This document shows, piece by piece, positions 6,351 through 13,329 of a DNA stretch of 16,630 nt (positions are counted from its first letter, which is position 1; each line of letters begins with the position of its first letter). The position numbers were made by a program, and so were the translations under genes. A model generated the notes under the pieces. It was not told the origin of the DNA and did no database searches. It saw only the letters and a list, made by a program, of their open reading frames with translations. Source of the DNA: Treponema sp. (GTDB lineage: Bacteria; Spirochaetota; Spirochaetia; Treponematales; Treponemataceae); NCBI GenBank assembly GCA_017453705.1, contig JAFTEK010000017.1, positions 1-16,630 on the forward strand, written 5' to 3'.

Positions 6351-7655
6351 ATGAAGCTGAACGATTATATGCTCGATGCCTATAAGAAGGCTTCCGATGA
6401 AGTTCCTGAGGGAAAGGGGGCTTCCAGGCCTTTGGTGCACAAGCCGATTTTTGAGAAGGTTAACAGCCGGGTGGGGGAAATCCTTGGCCAGCAGGCAGCT
6501 GACCGCAAGAACCTTGAGGAGGCGGAGATTGCTGCCAGGACGGGCATTTGGTATGGTAAAAGCCCTGCCGGGCCTAGCGATGCTGACGTGCGCAAGGCTG
6601 CCCGCCCCCTGACAGAGGGCGCCCTTATAAAGGTTCCAGAGAAGCCCAAGGAGGCGGATGGAAGGGAGAGCATATACCGCCGTGTGGCCAAGTTTCTGGT
6701 TATAATCGGGTTGGACGAGGCCGCCAAGATTATTCCCCAGCTCAGTGACGACCAGATTGAGAAGATAATGCCAGAGATAGCCTCAATCCGCTCCGTTCCC
6801 AAGGAGGAATCAGAGCAGATTCTCAAGGAGTTTGAGTCCCTGTTGGACAAGGCCAGGGAAGAAGGCGGCATAGATACTGCCCGGACGATATTGACCAAGG
6901 CCTATGGGGAAAAGCGGGGCGAGGAGATATTGGAGAAGGTTGTCCAGTATCCCAACGGAAGGCCGTTTGACTTTCTTTCCGAGGCGGGCGCCGACAGGAT
7001 AAGCGTGCTGCTGCATGGTGAGAGCGAGCAGGTGCAGGCTCTAGTCCTCTCCCAGATAGAGCCGAAGAAGGCCGCCGAGGTCATAAAGGGCATGGATGAT
7101 AAGGCCAAGAGCGCGATAGTGATACGCCTGGTCAAGATGAAGAATGTCGCCCCCCAGGTCATGGAGAGTGTCAGCAAGAGCTTGTATGACAAGATGCTTT
7201 ATCAGAACACTGAGGTTTCCCAGGAGCTGGACGGTAAAAACGTGCTGGCTCAGATTCTCAAGAGGATGGATCCAGGCACCGAGTCCAACTTGATAGCGGC
7301 GCTTTCCGGTGAGGATCCTGAGCTGGGGGCTGATATAAGGAAAAGGCTGTTCACGGAGGACGATCTGGTTAATGCCGAAGACCGTTACTTGCAGAACAAG
7401 CTGTATGACATGGATGACAAGACCATTGCAATCCTGATAAAGGGCAAGAAGGCTGACTTCCGTGACAAGATTCTTTCCAACCTGTCCAAGAGAAGGGCTG
7501 ACAGCGTGCTGTACGAGGAATCCCTCACTGAGTTCCTGCTAAAGAGCGAGAGCGAGAGGGTGACATCACAGTTCTTCGCAGACCTCCGCCGTGCGTGGGA
7601 AGCAGGTGAAATGCGCGTGTCCGGCCGTGATGACAGTGAAATCTGGGTACAGTAG
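6351..7655 (+). CDS. fliG1: Flagellar motor switch protein FliG1 (divergent spirochaete FliG paralogue)
   Basis: A 434-residue FliG homologue, longer than the usual 330-350 because of an N-terminal extension of about 105 residues with no clear domain. The FliG N domain follows (about 106-200), then the middle domain (205-285) and the C-terminal domain (295-425). Recognisable blocks are RRVAKFLVIIGLDEAAKII, NVLAQILKRMDPGTE, RLFTEDDLV, IAILIKGKKADFRDKI and NLSKRRAD. The middle-domain EHPQ motif, part of the FliM-binding surface, is replaced by ESEQ (224-227). Spirochaetes generally encode two FliGs: FliG2 is the normal rotor protein, while FliG1 in Borrelia burgdorferi is not needed for flagellar assembly at both poles but affects motility. 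The extension and altered motif fit FliG1. The start chosen agrees with the promoter spacing; the next gene is 161 bases downstream, past a repeat array. Confidence 0.8.
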   Translation: MKLNDYMLDAYKKASDEVPEGKGASRPLVHKPIFEKVNSRVGEILGQQAADRKNLEEAEIAARTGIWYGKSPAGPSDADVRKAARPLTEGALIKVPEKPKEADGRESIYRRVAKFLVIIGLDEAAKIIPQLSDDQIEKIMPEIASIRSVPKEESEQILKEFESLLDKAREEGGIDTARTILTKAYGEKRGEEILEKVVQYPNGRPFDFLSEAGADRISVLLHGESEQVQALVLSQIEPKKAAEVIKGMDDKAKSAIVIRLVKMKNVAPQVMESVSKSLYDKMLYQNTEVSQELDGKNVLAQILKRMDPGTESNLIAALSGEDPELGADIRKRLFTEDDLVNAEDRYLQNKLYDMDDKTIAILIKGKKADFRDKILSNLSKRRADSVLYEESLTEFLLKSESERVTSQFFADLRRAWEAGEMRVSGRDDSEIWVQ

Positions 7656-7660
7656 CATTT

Positions 7661-7752
7661 GCCTTGAAGCTTCGCTGGCGGTTGCCTTGAAGCTTCGCTG
7701 GCGGTTGCCTTGAAGCTTTGCTGGCGGTTGCCTTGAAGCTTCGCTGGCGGTT
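7661..7752. repeat. Four tandem copies of a 23-bp repeat
   Basis: The copies lie at 7661-7683, 7684-7706, 7707-7729 and 7730-7752. Each begins GCCTTGAAGC, contains the palindrome GAAGCTTC, and ends TGGCGGTT. The copies are identical except for one C-to-T change in the third, which breaks that palindrome. There are no spacers between units. The array lies in the 161-base gap between fliG1 and the M16 peptidase gene. Because 23 is not a multiple of three, any reading frame through it shifts at each unit. Confidence 0.95.
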
Positions 7753-7781
7753 CCAGAGTTACCTCAAAAAAGGTTATAAAC

Positions 7782-7810
7782 TTGCAGAAAAGCCCTTCTT
7801 GTGCTAAAGT
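7782..7810 (+). promoter_or_regulatory. Promoter of the M16 peptidase gene, predicted leaderless
   Basis: The -35 TTGCAG (7782-7787) and -10 TAAAGT (7805-7810) are separated by 17 bp, with TGC before the -10 as an extended element. Six bases follow before the GTG at 7817, so transcription should start at that codon. No ribosome-binding site is visible. Confidence 0.55.
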
Positions 7811-7816
7811 TCCTAA

Positions 7817-10800
7817 GTGATGAAAGTTGACGATGTTTACAAAGGTTTTAGGGTTCTGTCGGTTTCGTATCTGAAGGATTATGCTTCTAAGACCATATAC
7901 CTTAGGCACGAGGAGAGCGGGCTGGAAGTCTTTAAGCTGCTCAATGATGACAGCGAGAATGCGTTTGCATTCGCTTTCCGCACTCCTACAGAAAACAGCA
8001 CGGGGGTGGCCCATGCCATAGAGCACTCAGTGCTTTGCGGGTCTTCATCATATCCCCTTAAGGATCCCTTTATCAGGCTGGAGAACCAGAGCCTGAGCAC
8101 TTACCTGAATGCCTATACATGCCCCGATCACACGGTTTATCCGTCCAGCTCACCTGTCAAGGCTGACTTTTACAATATATTCTCCGTGTATGCTGACGCG
8201 GTGTTTTTTCCCCTGCTCAAGGAGGGGGCTTTCCTTCAGGAGTGCCGGCATTTGGAGCTTGGAGAGGACGGCTCTCCTGTTATGCAGGGGGTCGTGTTCA
8301 ACGAGATGAAGGGCAACTATGCTTCTTTTGATGATGTGGCATACGATGCGATAAACCTGCCGCTTCTGGAGGGGAGTGAGTATGCTTACGATTCAGGCGG
8401 AGACCCGCTTGCAATTCCCGGTCTTAGCTACGAGGCCTTCAAGGATTATCACCGCCGCTACTACTGTACTGCCAACTGCCTCTGCTTTCTTTATGGCAAT
8501 ATCCCGCTGGAGGAGGAGCTTGATTTTCTTTCTGGGCATATCATAGAAAAGATTGACTGCCCCGGAAAACGCGCCTCGTATCCTGTGCCTGACTTTTCCA
8601 AGCCTGTGCGGGATAATGTGCAGGCTTTCGCCCCTGCCGCCGAAGGAAGTGAAGGCTCCCGCAGGATTGTCGCCATGAGCTGGAGGACTACGGACCGCAT
8701 AGAGGACGAGAAGCTTAATTCCTTTAAGATGGAGCTTAGTTTTTTGAGCGAGCTGCTTTGGGGTGATGACAGCGCCCCTGTTTCCAAGAGGATTCTCGCA
8801 TCCAACGTGGGCAAGGCTATTGCCCCTTATACAGGCTTTTCGGCCAGTACCCGATTCCCGACTCTCTGCTTTGCCATGAGCGGTGTCGAGAAGGGTGATG
8901 AGGATAAATTTAGGAACCTGCTTTTGTCTGCATTGAAGGATGTCGCGGAAAACGGGGTGGCCAAGGAAGACTTTGACAGGGCTGCGATGAGCTTTGATTT
9001 TTCCAACAGGGAGATAAAGAGGCCTGAAGGTCATCCTTATTCCATGGTGCTGATGAGGCGGGCTGTCAAGAGTTGGATTTACGGCTTTGAGCCGGGCTGC
9101 GCCCTTTCTTGCCGTGAGGATTTTGAGGCATTGAAGGCTGGGATTGCCGGGGATTCCGGCTTGATTTCCCGCTTGATAAGGACATACCTTTTGGACAATC
9201 AGCGAAGATGCCTTGTCTCTGTGGATCCGTCAGCGGATTGGGAGAAGGAGAGGGCTTGCAAGGAAAAGGCTGTTATAGAAAAGGAATTCTCCCTGCTGGG
9301 AAAGGAAGGCCTTCTTTCCAAGCTTAAGCTTATGCAGGACTTTCAGGAGTCCGATGAGGACGAGAGCTGCATTCCGCACCTGCATCTTTCAGACCTGCCG
9401 CGCAATCTGGACAAGATTGAGATGGACAGGGATGAAGCAGATGGGTTTCCTTTTTTTGTTAGCCGTGAGCATACCAATGGAATCTGTTATTTTGAGCTGG
9501 CTTTTCCCTTTGATACCCTTGATGTGGAGGACTATCCCTATTTGACGACCCTTGCGAGCCTCGTTTCTCAGCTGGGATTCAAAGGCAAAAGCTGGGATCA
9601 GGTTATGTCCATGATTGGGGCTGTATCGGGGGCTTTCTGGGCGGAACTCAAGAGTTTCAGCTGTTCATCGCAGGGCAGGAAGGATATGGCTGGCAGCCCT
9701 TATCTGGAAAGGGATATGTTCATCTTCCGCTTTAAGTGCTTGGACGAGAAGTTTCAGGAGAACCTGGATTTGCTCTCGTCCTACCTTGAGGGAATGGATT
9801 TTTCAGACAGCAAGAGGATTGGGGACCTGCTTACAGCCAATGCTAACGATGCCAAGTCTTCGGTTCTCCCCGAGGCGCATATTTATGCCATGTACAGGTC
9901 TGCCAGAAAGCTGAGCCCCAAGCTGGCCATACGTGAGATTCTCTTTGGGCTGACTTCCGTTGTATTTGTATCTTCCCTTAAGGACAGGAATCTAGCTGAG
10001 CTTTCCGCCCGTTTGGAGGCAATCTTTAAAAAGATAGTTTCTGGAACCGCGGTCATACACGTTATTTCGGAATCTGACCGGCTTCCCAAGCTCCGAGAGT
10101 CCATCTGCTCATTTGTAAAAAGGCATGGCCTCAAGGCTCTGGCTCCTGCCCCCCGGTTTGGTGAGAGCAGGTTCAAGAGTCTGGTAAAAATGACGGAGCT
10201 GGACGGAAAGATTTCCCGCGAAGAAAAAGCCGCAGTTGATGAGCTTCTCACGATTCCCGGAACGGTGGCTTTTGATGCCAGCTGCTGCAAATCCAGTCCT
10301 TATGGCTGCAAGGAGTCCATGGCAGACCTGGTGTTTTCGCACTGTCTTTCCATGACTGACTTGTGGGACAAGGTTAGGACAAAAGGCGGGGCTTACGGGG
10401 TTTTCTTCCATCCCAATCCCATGAACGAGGTCAGCTACTTCCTTACTTACCGTGACCCCAGGCCTTTCCTCTCTCTTTCTGCCATCGTGGACTCCCTGAA
10501 TGATGATGAGGCTGGTCTGTTCACTGATACGGAGCTTGAGAAGTCCATCACGGGCTGCTATGCCACGGAGATAGCTCCAAAGTCTCCCTCGGCAAAAGGC
10601 GGCACGGGCTTTTTCTGGCTTTTCAACGGCGGTTCCAATGAGGACGTTGAACGGAGGGTCAGCCAGTTGCTATCGCTAAGCAAGGAGGATCTGAAGGCTT
10701 CTTGTATGCGCTACAGGGAATCATTTGTCAGGGGGGCTTCTGTCGCTGTTCTTTGTCCCAGGACTTTGCTGGATGCCCAGACGGAAGAATCCACTGGAAA

Positions 10801-10822
10801 AATAATAGACTTGCCGCTATAA
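7817..10822 (+). CDS. M16-family zinc metallopeptidase (insulinase/presequence-protease PreP type)
   Basis: A protein of about 1001 residues, matching the length of the M16C/PreP group, in which two halves of the enzyme are fused and enclose a chamber that degrades peptides. The inverted zinc motif HAIEH (H66, E69, H70) lies in TGVAHAIEHSVLCGSSSYP, with the third zinc ligand E163 in VVFNEMKG. SLSTYLNAYTCPDHTVYP between them is also characteristic. The C-terminal half (about 520-1000) is the non-catalytic homologous half. No signal peptide or membrane segment is seen, so a cytosolic role in peptide breakdown is likely. Start: GTG at 7817 and ATG at 7820 are adjacent in frame. The promoter spacing favours 7817, but either is possible and the product differs by one residue. 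A small gene follows 21 bases downstream. Confidence 0.9.
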   Translation: MMKVDDVYKGFRVLSVSYLKDYASKTIYLRHEESGLEVFKLLNDDSENAFAFAFRTPTENSTGVAHAIEHSVLCGSSSYPLKDPFIRLENQSLSTYLNAYTCPDHTVYPSSSPVKADFYNIFSVYADAVFFPLLKEGAFLQECRHLELGEDGSPVMQGVVFNEMKGNYASFDDVAYDAINLPLLEGSEYAYDSGGDPLAIPGLSYEAFKDYHRRYYCTANCLCFLYGNIPLEEELDFLSGHIIEKIDCPGKRASYPVPDFSKPVRDNVQAFAPAAEGSEGSRRIVAMSWRTTDRIEDEKLNSFKMELSFLSELLWGDDSAPVSKRILASNVGKAIAPYTGFSASTRFPTLCFAMSGVEKGDEDKFRNLLLSALKDVAENGVAKEDFDRAAMSFDFSNREIKRPEGHPYSMVLMRRAVKSWIYGFEPGCALSCREDFEALKAGIAGDSGLISRLIRTYLLDNQRRCLVSVDPSADWEKERACKEKAVIEKEFSLLGKEGLLSKLKLMQDFQESDEDESCIPHLHLSDLPRNLDKIEMDRDEADGFPFFVSREHTNGICYFELAFPFDTLDVEDYPYLTTLASLVSQLGFKGKSWDQVMSMIGAVSGAFWAELKSFSCSSQGRKDMAGSPYLERDMFIFRFKCLDEKFQENLDLLSSYLEGMDFSDSKRIGDLLTANANDAKSSVLPEAHIYAMYRSARKLSPKLAIREILFGLTSVVFVSSLKDRNLAELSARLEAIFKKIVSGTAVIHVISESDRLPKLRESICSFVKRHGLKALAPAPRFGESRFKSLVKMTELDGKISREEKAAVDELLTIPGTVAFDASCCKSSPYGCKESMADLVFSHCLSMTDLWDKVRTKGGAYGVFFHPNPMNEVSYFLTYRDPRPFLSLSAIVDSLNDDEAGLFTDTELEKSITGCYATEIAPKSPSAKGGTGFFWLFNGGSNEDVERRVSQLLSLSKEDLKASCMRYRESFVRGASVAVLCPRTLLDAQTEESTGKIIDLPL

Positions 10823-10823
10823 T
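10818..10823 (+). promoter_or_regulatory. Perfect TATAAT overlapping the M16 stop codon
   Basis: TATAAT at 10818-10823 spans the TAA stop (10820-10822) of the M16 gene, with no good -35 at 17 bp. It would start transcription near 10830, about 14 bases before the ATG of the small gene. It may be chance, given the sequence around a TAA stop. Confidence 0.3.
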
Positions 10824-10843
10824 GGCAATGAGGTGTGGTTAAT

Positions 10844-11068
10844 ATGAACAAACTTGCTGTTTTGGTGAAGATGATAAGGCAGTTGGTCTCGGATGTGCAG
10901 GGAGCACCCTATCCCGGTCAGGGACTGGAGCCTGAGGTTTACAAGATTTGGTACGAGCATGTCCAGAAGAACGCCCAGGACTGCAATGAGTTTTTGGCGG
11001 CGAACTTTCCCCTTGAGACCAAGGAATTCAACCAGTCCATTGACAAAATGTTTAAACAAAAGGCTTAA
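10844..11068 (+). CDS. Small conserved-looking hypothetical protein (74 aa)
   Basis: A short soluble protein, beginning MNKLAVLVKMIRQLV and ending DKMFKQKA, not recognised. It looks mostly helical, with no signal peptide, cysteine pair (only one Cys) or obvious DNA-binding motif. A central PYPGQGLEPEVYKIW segment is the most distinctive stretch. The ATG at 10844 is preferred over the in-frame GTG at 10835 because GAGGTG (10830-10835) lies 8 bases upstream of the ATG as a good Shine-Dalgarno. It sits 21 bases after the M16 gene and 38 before the tocopherol-cyclase-like gene, all on one strand, so the three may be co-transcribed. Codon use resembles its neighbours, and with the ribosome site this supports a real gene. 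Confidence 0.7.
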   Translation: MNKLAVLVKMIRQLVSDVQGAPYPGQGLEPEVYKIWYEHVQKNAQDCNEFLAANFPLETKEFNQSIDKMFKQKA

Positions 11069-11106
11069 ATGGGAAATGGCACATGCCGACTATGTAATGG
11101 GTGGGT

Positions 11107-12291
11107 ATGTCCATGGATTTAAACAAAGTCAGTCGCAGTAGGCGCTATAAGCTCACAGGTTTGTTGAGAAAGAACGGCTTTGACCGCTGGCGTATAAGTG
11201 CCAGCGCGATCAGCTCAGTTACCGGGGAAGAGTGCGCTTTTTTCATTGAATTCTATGTTGTGAACCCTGCTATTTCTCCTGACAAGGCTGTTCTTGGATT
11301 CAAGAGCAGGCTTCCCAAGACTGACACCGACCTTCAGTATGCCCTTGCTGGTACAGAGAGCGAAAAATCACTTCTGCAAGAAGAATTTGTGCAGCCGTCC
11401 TTTGTAATGGTAAAAGCAGGCAAGCTCTCCAAAAGGGGCAAGCAGCTCAATGCCTATTTTCCGTGTTCTTCACTGGTCACTGGAACCCCGGAGTATATCG
11501 TAAAGGCCGGAAGTTCTGAAAAGGACACCTGTTACATAAAGGAAAACGCCACTGCCGGAAGCATTTCGGTTTCCGGGGCAGATCTGTTGGAGAAACCAGA
11601 GCTGCTTGGAAACGCAGGCTCCATAGCATGGAACCTGCACTATACGATAGAGGACGGGTTCTTTCCAAATTACAGGAGCAAGCAGGCCAACTGGGCCTGT
11701 TTTGGGGCCAGGACTTCGGTTGCCGGAGTCATTGTGATGGACGGCGAGCAATATAATGTCAGCAAGGATCGCTCTTACGGATATTTTGACAAGAACTGGG
11801 GGCGTAGCTTTACCAATCCATTCCTTCACCTAAGCTCATCCAACCTGGTCAGCAACATTAGCGGGCGTAAGCTACTGGAGTCATGCTTTGCGATACAGGG
11901 GGAATACAACTCCAGGCTCTGCATCCTCACTTCCATAGAGGGCAAGAAGCTGGAGTTCCACGCCGGCAGCCACAAGAATTACAGCACGATTTATGAGTGC
12001 ACCCAGATGCCGGAGGACGAGGACGGAATCAAGCTGCACTGGTCTGTAAGCATGAACAACAGGAGCTATGTCATAGACGTTGATATCGTGTGCAACGCCG
12101 AGCAGATGTTCGTCCGTGACTACGAGTGTCCCGATGGTGGCCGCAAGGTCATGAAGCTGATAGGCGGTGGCAGCGGAACTGGAGAGGTTAAGATTTACCG
12201 CCGGGTACGAAAGGATTTGGAACTCATAGAGGACGTGCATGTGGGAAACTGCCTGTGTGAGTTCGGCAATATCGAGAACTCCCCAAAATAA
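11107..12291 (+). CDS. Tocopherol-cyclase-like beta-barrel protein of unknown function
   Basis: A protein of about 394 residues. The N-terminal pattern KNGFDRWRISASAIS...TGEECAFFIEFYVVNP and the motif YGYFDKNWGRSF (about 224-235) resemble the tocopherol-cyclase-like family. That family has a lipocalin-like double beta-barrel, and its plant and cyanobacterial members cyclise prenylated quinols. A spirochaete is not expected to make tocopherol, and no quinone or isoprenoid genes lie nearby, so only the fold is proposed. No signal peptide or membrane helix is visible. Possible starts are GTG 11101, ATG 11107 and ATG 11113. ATG 11107 is chosen because a weak -10 (TGTAAT, 11093-11098) lies 8 bases upstream, but this is uncertain. 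The stop lies 5 bases from the stop of the convergent gene. Confidence 0.65.
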   Translation: MSMDLNKVSRSRRYKLTGLLRKNGFDRWRISASAISSVTGEECAFFIEFYVVNPAISPDKAVLGFKSRLPKTDTDLQYALAGTESEKSLLQEEFVQPSFVMVKAGKLSKRGKQLNAYFPCSSLVTGTPEYIVKAGSSEKDTCYIKENATAGSISVSGADLLEKPELLGNAGSIAWNLHYTIEDGFFPNYRSKQANWACFGARTSVAGVIVMDGEQYNVSKDRSYGYFDKNWGRSFTNPFLHLSSSNLVSNISGRKLLESCFAIQGEYNSRLCILTSIEGKKLEFHAGSHKNYSTIYECTQMPEDEDGIKLHWSVSMNNRSYVIDVDIVCNAEQMFVRDYECPDGGRKVMKLIGGGSGTGEVKIYRRVRKDLELIEDVHVGNCLCEFGNIENSPK

Positions 12292-12296
12292 AAGTT

Positions 12297-13322
12297 TTAG
12301 TTCCCCTCATACAGGTCTATGCAGGAGTCTATCCACTTTCCGGCTAGCTCAGGGAAGCTGTCCTGGACTGTGAGGAATAGGTTAAGGGCCTCAGCATAGT
12401 TTTCCAGATAGTATTCGGCTTGTGCCAGGTAGAATGTCGCGCGCTTGGTCGTCCCCTCGTCCCTCCTCTGTGCCAGGAAGGATGAGAGGGATGTCCTTGC
12501 GGCGGCATAGCTGTACTGCATCCAGCCTTCGTTCAGAATCTTGTAGAGCAGGTAGTCATCTCCCCCGGCAGGAACGGTCTGGTCTTCTGTGAATATGTGG
12601 CGGAAGAGGGGGACCGCCTTGCGGCCGGACTTCCACTTTGAGGGAACAAGGCCTGTTACATTCTGCTCCGTCTGGGGCGTTATGCTCCTCTCCTTCCTGC
12701 GGGTTTCGTCCTGCTCCAAGAGCGGGACAGCCGGTGTACGCCTGTCCGCCGCATGCATATCGGAGTCCGCCTCATGCATATCGTAGTCCGCCGTCGTGCC
12801 GGAAGCCAATGTGCCTGCCTTGAGGCTGGCTGCCGCGGGGGAGAGGGTCGCGTTGATTCCCGGCAGGACGGCGGCATACAACATACCTCCGTCCTCATTT
12901 ATGCCCGGCTCTCCGTCAGAGCCGTCCAGCTCCTCGTCGTAGTATAGGTCTTCCCAGCCTTCCATGACCCCGCTCTTGTCCACGAATGTAAGAACGGCAT
13001 AGTAATAGGCCTTGCCATCAGTCTCATCAGTATAGGATATGTGGTTTTTGGGAACAGCTGCTATAGGGAAGAGGGACTTGACCCTGGTTCCGCTGTATAT
13101 GGGCTTTTGATCCCGGTATATTGCAAAAAAAAGAATCTTGCCCCTGGACTCTCCTTCTGGAAGGCTCCAGCTGAGCCTTGTCTTGCCGTTGCCTGCATCC
13201 TCTGCCTGTATGTTGGAGACGCACATCGGGTCGTAAGAGCCTTGGGCAGGGCAGGGCAGGGCTGAGCCTATGAATATAAATAGCAGTATGCAGACTTTTG
13301 TTAAAAATCTTGTTGCACTCAT
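12297..13322 (-). CDS. Secreted FN3-like / TPR-like protein, unknown function
   Basis: A 341-residue exported protein. The N-terminus has basic residues (R5, K9), then a hydrophobic core (CILLFIFIGSAL) and a likely signal-peptidase I site around PCPAQG (residues 23-28). Cys24 is preceded by Pro, so a lipobox is unlikely. Residues about 33-120 have the strand pattern of a fibronectin type III fold (VSNIQAE...TRLSWSLPEG...FAIYRD...YYYAVLTFV). A low-complexity acidic and Ala-rich linker follows, including a 7-residue repeat (ADYDMHE/ADSDMHA). The C-terminus (about 295-340, FYLAQAEYYLENYAEALNLF) resembles a TPR hairpin. It would act in the periplasm or outer envelope, probably through protein binding. 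It starts 7 bases after the rhomboid-like gene and should be co-transcribed. GGAG lies about 13 bases upstream, a poor spacing. Confidence 0.75.
   Translation of the reverse strand: MSATRFLTKVCILLFIFIGSALPCPAQGSYDPMCVSNIQAEDAGNGKTRLSWSLPEGESRGKILFFAIYRDQKPIYSGTRVKSLFPIAAVPKNHISYTDETDGKAYYYAVLTFVDKSGVMEGWEDLYYDEELDGSDGEPGINEDGGMLYAAVLPGINATLSPAAASLKAGTLASGTTADYDMHEADSDMHAADRRTPAVPLLEQDETRRKERSITPQTEQNVTGLVPSKWKSGRKAVPLFRHIFTEDQTVPAGGDDYLLYKILNEGWMQYSYAAARTSLSSFLAQRRDEGTTKRATFYLAQAEYYLENYAEALNLFLTVQDSFPELAGKWIDSCIDLYEGN
12743..12793. repeat. 21-bp coding tandem repeat, two copies and a partial third
   Basis: Units at 12743-12763 and 12764-12784 differ at three positions, and a partial third copy begins at 12785. 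They encode a 7-residue repeat of the kind AD(Y/S)DMH(E/A) in the linker of the secreted FN3-like protein. The repeat is in frame, so copy-number changes would alter linker length without breaking the protein. Confidence 0.7.
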
Positions 13323-13329
13323 GGAAAGG

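Noticed and set aside
7661..7752. CRISPR array
   Set aside because: The 23-bp units are directly adjacent with no spacers, and no cas genes are present.
7385..8026. Minus-strand open frame through the 23-bp repeats into fliG1 and the M16 gene
   Set aside because: It covers two confident plus-strand genes and a non-coding repeat. The repetitive peptide is only the repeat translated in shifting frames.
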